From positions 609,669 to 673,668 of the forward strand of contig JADIIX010000001.1 of NCBI GenBank assembly GCA_027604505.1: a stretch of DNA of 64,000 bases. The letters run 5' to 3'. The DNA is from Gonapodya sp. JEL0774. Lineage: Eukaryota > Monoblepharomycota > Monoblepharidomycetes > Monoblepharidales > Gonapodyaceae. Both the position numbers and the translations under genes were made by a program. Shown one piece after another: positions 57,834 to 64,000 of this stretch; within the stretch, counting starts at the first letter, position 1; each line of letters starts with the position of its first letter. The notes beneath the pieces were generated by a model, which had not been told where the DNA came from, did not search any database, and saw only the letters and a list, made by a program, of their open reading frames with translations.

Positions 57834-60800
57834 ATGCACGGTGTCCGGTGGAGGATAATCGCCAGCTTTGTGGTCCTTCTTCAGCTGTCTTCCCCGTCCT
57901 TCTCTTTCAACATTCAATTCTCGGTAGGTGAAGCTCTAGACTCCCCAATTTCGAGACACTACCATTCATATGAATCGACCCCTTAGGAAACCCCTTAGCT
58001 GTCGGAATTCCTCCCTACGTCACGCCTGTATGCAAAATTCGGGACTCGTCTCGACAATTATCGTATTTTGTAACTTACTACTCGTCGGTCATCAATGTTT
58101 GGAGAATGGGAACAAACCACTCGTTGCCAAAGTCCAAAGTCGCGATCGATATGCAAACCGTGGTGACCCACTTCAACGGCAGTGAGCAGCGGCACTGTTG
58201 TGGGCACGAGTTTCTTGGACAGTCTTTAAGTTTACCGCCGTCTGTCCCATGCAGGCTTTGGATGGCGTCAGTCAAAATTGATGTGGATGGATGTGTCTTA
58301 TCTCTACTTTCTTCACAATGTAGGAAATGGAGCTCGTGACAATGTTCCCGGGTCTAATCGACTCGTTCCCATTCCAGGACTACGGATCAAATACAGCAGC
58401 AACATTTCATGTAAATTTGAACTTATTCATTTTTGCTGGAGTCTTGGGCATGAGAACGCCCTCCATCCCTGATGTCAGGTGTGACGTGCTTGATGCGTCT
58501 CGGAGCTTTGCAAGGCTGTGTGCAACATCATGGGATCTGACCAGCTCCCCATTCTTTGGAGTCTCACTCAGCTCTGTCGCATTTGCCAATTTGTCAGGTT
58601 ATGTTGCTTCACCTGCATTCAATACTTCCTTTAGAGCTGGGTCAACTGTCCATGTATCTTCATGCGCTGTTGTCGCAAATGCAGGATACTGTTCAGGCTA
58701 CCCAGTCCAAAATGGATGGTCTTGTACACAGTATCAAGCAATGCCAGGATGCATTTTGAAAGTCAACTTCACGGTCAACCCTGCTCCTTCTGCGCAGACC
58801 ATTGTTTGTCCTTCTTTCACTGAGTTTGGCGTCCAATCAGCGGTCACTGTTGTGAGCACTAAGTGTCTCAGTGTCTTGGGAAACCCTGGAGGACAGAATG
58901 TTTGGATTTATGGTATCCTGCTTTCCTTGATCACAGCCGACAATGCCATCTGTGGGACAAACTTAACTTACACATTGTCCGCCAATGATACTGACATGAC
59001 ATCTGCTGCAGCAGGTGCTTCTGACACTTGTCTTGTTGCCTGTTTGGTGGCCAGTGGAACAACTGTGGCAAGAACTTTGTTTCTCCAGTTTGGTAGTACT
59101 GCTGTTACGTCGTTAAGCCACGTCTCATACAATGCATGGAGTTTTGATACTGTTCTCTGGGATTCCATTCAAAGCAAATTCTGGGTTTGCAGCAATGACT
59201 ACTATTCATGTGGACCTAGTTCCGTAAGTGCACTCCTCCTTGTCAATCTTGGACTTCAAACTAAAAACAGGCTCAAAAGCCTTATTTAACACACTATGGT
59301 CATTTGATAATTCTACCAGACAATACGGTTCTCCATTGACTTCTGGCCCACTCCAACAATGTTTGCTCTTACAGGAGCACAAGTGAGACTTCCGTTTGTG
59401 TGCTCCCATGAGACTATAGCAACTGTTGTAAATGCGATGCCTTTGATGCTTGTTTCTTAATTTTAGGCAGCTGTCATCGACATGTCACGAAATAACATCT
59501 TGCTTGGAACAATCTGTGCACCAGGTATGTAAGGGCTATTGTCGTGTAGCGCCAATGGTTTCTTCAAGTAATATCCACAGCCAGCATTTTCTAAATTGAC
59601 CTGTGGACACTTACTAGCGTTGGGAGGTAGGCTATGTAATTTGTTCGGATGGGTGTGTTGATTGACGTCCTTGGACATATCTTATTTAAGTCCAAAGCAG
59701 CTTAGTCATGGTGAAATCAGAATCTCTGTGGGATGGGTTAGACAGCTGATTCCGCTTATTTTGTCCTGAATAAGTGCAGTGATCAAGTGGCTTGCATCTC
59801 TTCACGACGTGCCAGCAACTCTCAATTCTAGTGCCTTTGTCTGCTCTGAGCTAGCTTACAACGGGAGGAGAACTTCCCTGGTTGGAGCTACTGGAATTCC
59901 ATTAGTGACGTGGAGCACTCAGAGTACTGTGTGGCAGTCTGATGCACCTCAAGCCTGTCCAAATAAACAGGGCCACACTGGGAAGATTGTTTATTGGCAC
60001 ATAAATAACATGTTGGTCGTGCTTGCACCTGAGCAACTGACAGAAGACAGCACAGTGTACATGTCTGCCCAAGAGTATCCCTGGGTGTTGGATTTCACCT
60101 CAGGGTGGCCACTGTCTCTCTCCAACATACAGGTGGGAGCCGTTTCCCCTTTTCACAACGTCTCCCATATGTAAAATTACTTGGTTGAATCTTCTCCCAG
60201 GTACCTCCGGATTATTATTATATAGGTGATGGCATCTCCCTGTACCCAATCTCCTGGACCATAGGCCTGCACTTTGCCTCTGCTGATAACGACAGCCTGT
60301 ACTTTGTGGCATTCAATAAACTGGATTGTGAATCCAACTATGGGTTGGTTTTGTTCCCAGGAAATATCACAAGTGGACTGTTGTGAGATGACGGCTAAAA
60401 GCGGGAGTTTAGCCAGAGTCACGTGACCCCACAAGCACGACACCAGTCGTCCCCATTCACCCCCACACGTCACCCATTCCTTGGATAAATGTGATATCTA
60501 TTAGTATATAGATGCGTATAGAGTAGTTTTTAGATTTTTCTAGTGATCTTAGTTGTGCTGGCGGCTCGGCTGTGACTGCTCGGTGACACATTGTACTGGA
60601 CTTCAGACATACACAACTGAGTTTCGGGACAGAAACCCAGCGGTTCCGCCACAAACTGCAACAGGACCTGTGGGTTTGGGCTGGTTCAGTGGAGTCTCCT
60701 CTCTGACAGGGGCAGTCACTGTACCAGCTTCACTCTTGGCAACAATCCTCAAGAATCCCATCGCAAAATATGGTTTTGCCATTCAAGAGGGAGTTGGCAG

Positions 60801-63512
60801 ATTTTTGATTGCAACTGAATACCTGTTGCCATCTCTGACACCAACCAGAATGAAATCCTTTTTCTGCCAGCTGCCTAGGACTAGCACACAGAGACTACAA
60901 CAGCAGACCCACGATATGTATGAGTGAATGAATACATAATGAACGACAGATACTCTCCTGCAGACCCACGGTGCTAAACGTGAGGAAGGCCTGCAGGCCA
61001 CTGTGCTAAACACTACAGTGCCACATCTGCAAATGTCTCTCCAATCACAATACCCCTTCACACCCCAGCTACCTGACCGTGGAAGCGGTAGTCACACCGT
61101 GACATTTTCTTCACGCGAACGCCGACCATTCCAGCCACCCTGTCTACAATTGATCCATTGGGAGCTTGTACGATTTTGAACACATGCTGTCAGCTTTCGT
61201 GCCTTAAGCTTTGCTTCAACCAAAACCGAGCAGGTATATTTTATGGGAGTGATTGGGCAGCCTGACGTTCGGTGTTTCATGGTTTGTATAAGGGGCTCTA
61301 TTTGATTGTCATGTAAATTTTGCAGTCGAATTGATCTCAACTTGTTCACATTGGAGACCAATAAACAGTTTATATCATCCCGTGTGACGGTTCATGTGCG
61401 TACCAACACAGCTGCCCTTGCTGGGGGCACACTAACTATGCAAAGCATAGCGTACAATCAAGAATCTCAATTTGGACTGCTGTGCTTTGACAAAATTCAA
61501 AGTAAGTGTTGTTAAACTACTAGTGCATATGTAACCTTCTGTTTTGTTTCATTGACAAGTAGCTTACATTATCCTTGTAGCGATATGTAGGACTGCCCAC
61601 CTTGTAACCTATGGAAGTGGAATTGCAATTAGTGCTCCATGCCCTCCTGGGTTGTTCTCTACCTCGTACAACTCACTGCGTTGCTCTTGCCCAGCAGCAA
61701 CTGCAAATGTGCAGCACTCAATCGGGTTTGCATTCTGCTAATACAAATGATACCCTCCAAATTCATTTCATTTCCTTTGTTTTTGTGTTTGCAAGGGCAC
61801 TTTCAAATCCGATTATGGAGCAGCGGCATGTTCCCCTGGCTCAAGTGGGTCCTATTCCAATGCAGGATGGTCCAGATGTAGCTTGTGCCAGACATGTGGT
61901 CTTGGTGCAACCTCCAATATTACATCTATGCAGGCTGCTGCTATATCTTCCTACTTTGTGTCAGCTCCAAACCTGAGTGACAGGGGCACCACTCCTTGTT
62001 TGCTCATTCATGAGGTGTCTCCTCAGGCAATGGCTGATTGTATCTTGGTGCTGGAAGTGACATCAATAGCAATTGTTTTGTTTACTAATTAGCATCAGCT
62101 ATCTTGTGGTGGACAAGGACCTTGATCTGGAAGTCCCTCTTACAGTTTGATCTGTTCTTCAAGATACACCAGTATGTCCCCACTGGTGGATAGATTCGCA
62201 GCATGCAAACATTGTTTGGTGGATTTATGAGTGTAGTTTCCCTTTCTGCTGTTGGGGGTGAGCGCAGTTGTGAATCAAATTAACATAGGTGTTGGTGTTG
62301 TGGTATTGACACCTTGCACATGACCACAGCCTACACATGTATATACGGCACAACTAGCACCACATAATAAGATCACACTTCACATCATCTCACACTCCAG
62401 GCCTAGCACTAGGCCACCATCCCGTCATAGAGGGCTGAGACTGATATGTAGAGACAGCCCCACTACATTGGCACTCCTCACTTCTTACAACAGGACTTTG
62501 TGATATGTCTTGGGTTGATTTCACTCTCAAAAATTATGTTGGGGTTAATTTGTTCTTGCCATCCCTCCCATACACTATGCCAAGAGGGGATATTATGAGT
62601 AAGCTGACGTTTGTTGGGTCCTCCAGTTGCAGTTTTGGAAATTCTACCATGGGGCCTTTTGTTGCCACTATAGAAGGCATTGTCTCAGTGCAGTTCTGAT
62701 CTTCAAACACCACAACAATATGTGGAACCGTAACAGTTTATCCATCTCTAAGCAATATGAGCTGCAGCCTGAAATGAATTCTTGATCAGTTTTACTCTCA
62801 GTCTCTTTCATACGAGATCTCCCTTCCCCAATACTCCAAGAGTGCTTCTAGCAACGTTACAGGCTATGTTGACTTCTTGACTTGGGCAACTTGGCAGTCG
62901 CCTTAGGTGGTGGATCAGTACCAACAGTAATACCAATTGGTCTCACTACTGTGACAGTGCAGGTGTCTCCAACTGACTCAGAGCAGCTTGTCAGCTTCTT
63001 GGGATCAGCATCGGAGCCGACAATTGATAGTACATTGAATGCAGATGTGAGCGTTCATTTAATGTGTACATCTCAATTTCAGAAAACAATGCTATAGCAG
63101 CCAAATTTCATTTATTTTATAGAGTTTCAAATCAAGCAGTGCCGATGGACTCATCATTGAAGTCGATTTTGTGCTTGCTCCATACTCCTATTCAGCAGTT
63201 TATACTCAACAACTTTCCCTTACCACATTTGCTTCCCAGCTTTTGGCATTTTACTCAGGTGTCATTGGTGGAGTGACTGCCATCCTAAGCTTCTGCAAGT
63301 CTCTCTGGGAAATGAATAGACGGGATGAGGGACGCCACAAGCAAAATCGACTGGAAGAGGCAAGACAAGACGCTTCTTTTACTGCTGATGCCATGATGAA
63401 GCAGAAAATTGCAGCAGTTCTGAATGGCGGAGACAATGAAATTGTGAGAAGTGGTCCTTTCACGGTTTCAAACACCTGTGCAAACGCAGGAAACCATGAC
63501 GATTTCACCTGA
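57834..63512 (+). CDS. Very large secreted/type I membrane protein with Cys-rich ephrin-receptor-like repeats
   Basis: ATG 57834 gives a clear signal peptide (IIASFVVLLQLSSPSFSF; exon to about 57929). Many exons follow; the largest is about 58324-59225. The ectodomain is rich in Ser, Thr, Val and Cys, with repeated beta-strand-like segments. Examples are GCILKVNFTVNPAPSAQTIV, a segment at 60205-60385 and another at about 60600-60900. Near 61615-61730 and 61800-61935 there are Cys-rich units (APCPPGLFSTSYNSLRC; GSYSNAGWSRCSLCQTCGLG) like the GCC2/GCC3 ephrin-receptor-like repeat. The C-terminal hydrophobic helix (LLAFYSGVIGGVTAILSFC) at about 63240-63300 is followed by a basic/acidic helical tail to TGA 63512. 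Long introns near 60390-60590 and 62100-62490 contain non-coding, repeat-like sequence. Possibly two genes. I cannot assign a function beyond a likely surface role. Confidence 0.5.
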
Positions 63513-63546
63513 CAAAAGCTTAACCCTTTCCCCCCGCACTAATTGA

Positions 63547-63562
63547 CCTCACTTAAGTGAGG
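63547..63562. terminator. Perfect 16-bp palindrome downstream of the large gene
   Basis: CCTCACTTAAGTGAGG, 35 bp after the stop codon. The 3' half plus GGTTTT recurs inverted near 63701-63714 (AAAACCCTCACT). It could form a cruciform or RNA hairpin at the 3' end, or be part of a small inverted-repeat element. Confidence 0.4.
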
Positions 63563-63678
63563 GTTTTAGAAAATATTCCTGACGCCCAACCACACACAGT
63601 AGCCCAGTACTGTAATAGTGAAGTTTGAAGTCTATAATCTGAAGTATCTACTTGAATATTTTCAGACCCGCCGCAGCA

Positions 63679-63909
63679 ATGGGGACTGAGGACGAGGGCT
63701 TCGGCGAAAAAACCCTCACTCAACATTTTTCCTCGCCCGACATCCACACTGAAGTTCAACCGGCTCCCAAATCGGGCAAATAGGACCTCTCAGGTGCCTC
63801 TCCTTGGAAAATATTCGGCGAGGCTGTGAGGAGTCTGATAGAGGGCGGAGGGAAGGCTAAAACTGCCGGTCTCGACACAGTTCAACCTGACTTCTATTGG
63901 GAAGAATAA
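63679..63909 (+). pseudogene. Short frame interrupted by an in-frame TAG
   Basis: From ATG 63679 the frame reads MGTEDEGFGEKTLTQHFSSP and onward for 34 codons, meets TAG at 63781-63783, and continues in the same frame for 41 codons of good protein-like composition (including SPWKIFGEAVRSLIEGGG) to TAA 63907-63909. It could be a broken gene, a readthrough product or two exon pieces of a gene that runs off the window. No family recognised. Confidence 0.3.
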
Positions 63910-64000
63910 GGTGATTTGTATCTGCCCCATCATTTTCCAGCAAATCGCAATACTGATTTGCGTGATCCGTTGGCTGCAAGGCGTCCCGTCGTCAAATCAC

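Noticed and set aside
2484-63909. Reassignment of TAG to a sense codon in this nucleus
   Set aside because: The adaptin gene (2481-2483) and the VTC gene (43798-43800) both end at family-expected places with TAG, and reading through gives no homologous sequence.

Overview
This is nuclear DNA of an early-diverging, zoosporic-type fungus, most likely a chytrid; the genus cannot be fixed from this window. Protein genes lie on both strands and are split by short introns with GT..AG ends (often GTGAGT or GTAAGT). I rebuilt most products by joining exons and checking reading phase. A fungus is suggested by VTC, Mdm35 and Ipi3 homologues. An early branch is suggested by an RNA-silencing RdRP, a CARMIL, two prominin-like proteins, a Cache-domain sensor and a secreted-LRR/TM/SH3 receptor, a combination not expected in Dikarya.

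Layout, left part (0-20 kb): (+) a beta-adaptin appendage protein; (+) a tandem-chromodomain reading frame running into (+) an eukaryotic RNA-dependent RNA polymerase, probably one fused gene; (+) a beta-propeller lactonase; (-) a ZGPAT-like G-patch protein; (+) a 7-kb CARMIL-like actin regulator ending in a calponin-homology domain.

Middle part (20-43.7 kb): two paralogous genes of unknown function, about 15 kb apart and pointing toward each other, share a nearly identical promoter and N-terminus and differ in the rest. Between them are two tandem prominin-like five-TM protein genes and an STI1-domain protein. Then follow a (-) medium-chain reductase and a (+) Cache sensor with no visible output domain.

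Right part (43.8-64 kb): (-) VTC2/3-like polyphosphate complex subunit; (-) tRNA-His(GTG); (+) Mdm35; (-) Ipi3/WDR18; (+) LRR-TM-SH3 receptor; (+) an 81-residue membrane protein; (+) a very large signal-peptide/TM surface protein with Cys-rich repeats; and a short frame with an internal TAG at the right edge.

The genes do not form one pathway. Two themes recur: cell-surface proteins (two prominins, Cache sensor, LRR-SH3, large ectodomain protein) and nuclear RNA/chromatin functions (chromodomain-RdRP, G-patch protein, Ipi3). The strongest candidates for something undescribed are the chromodomain-RdRP fusion, the CARMIL-CH architecture, and the paralogue pair with a shared leader. Exon borders quoted to the base were checked for phase; those marked 'about' were not.
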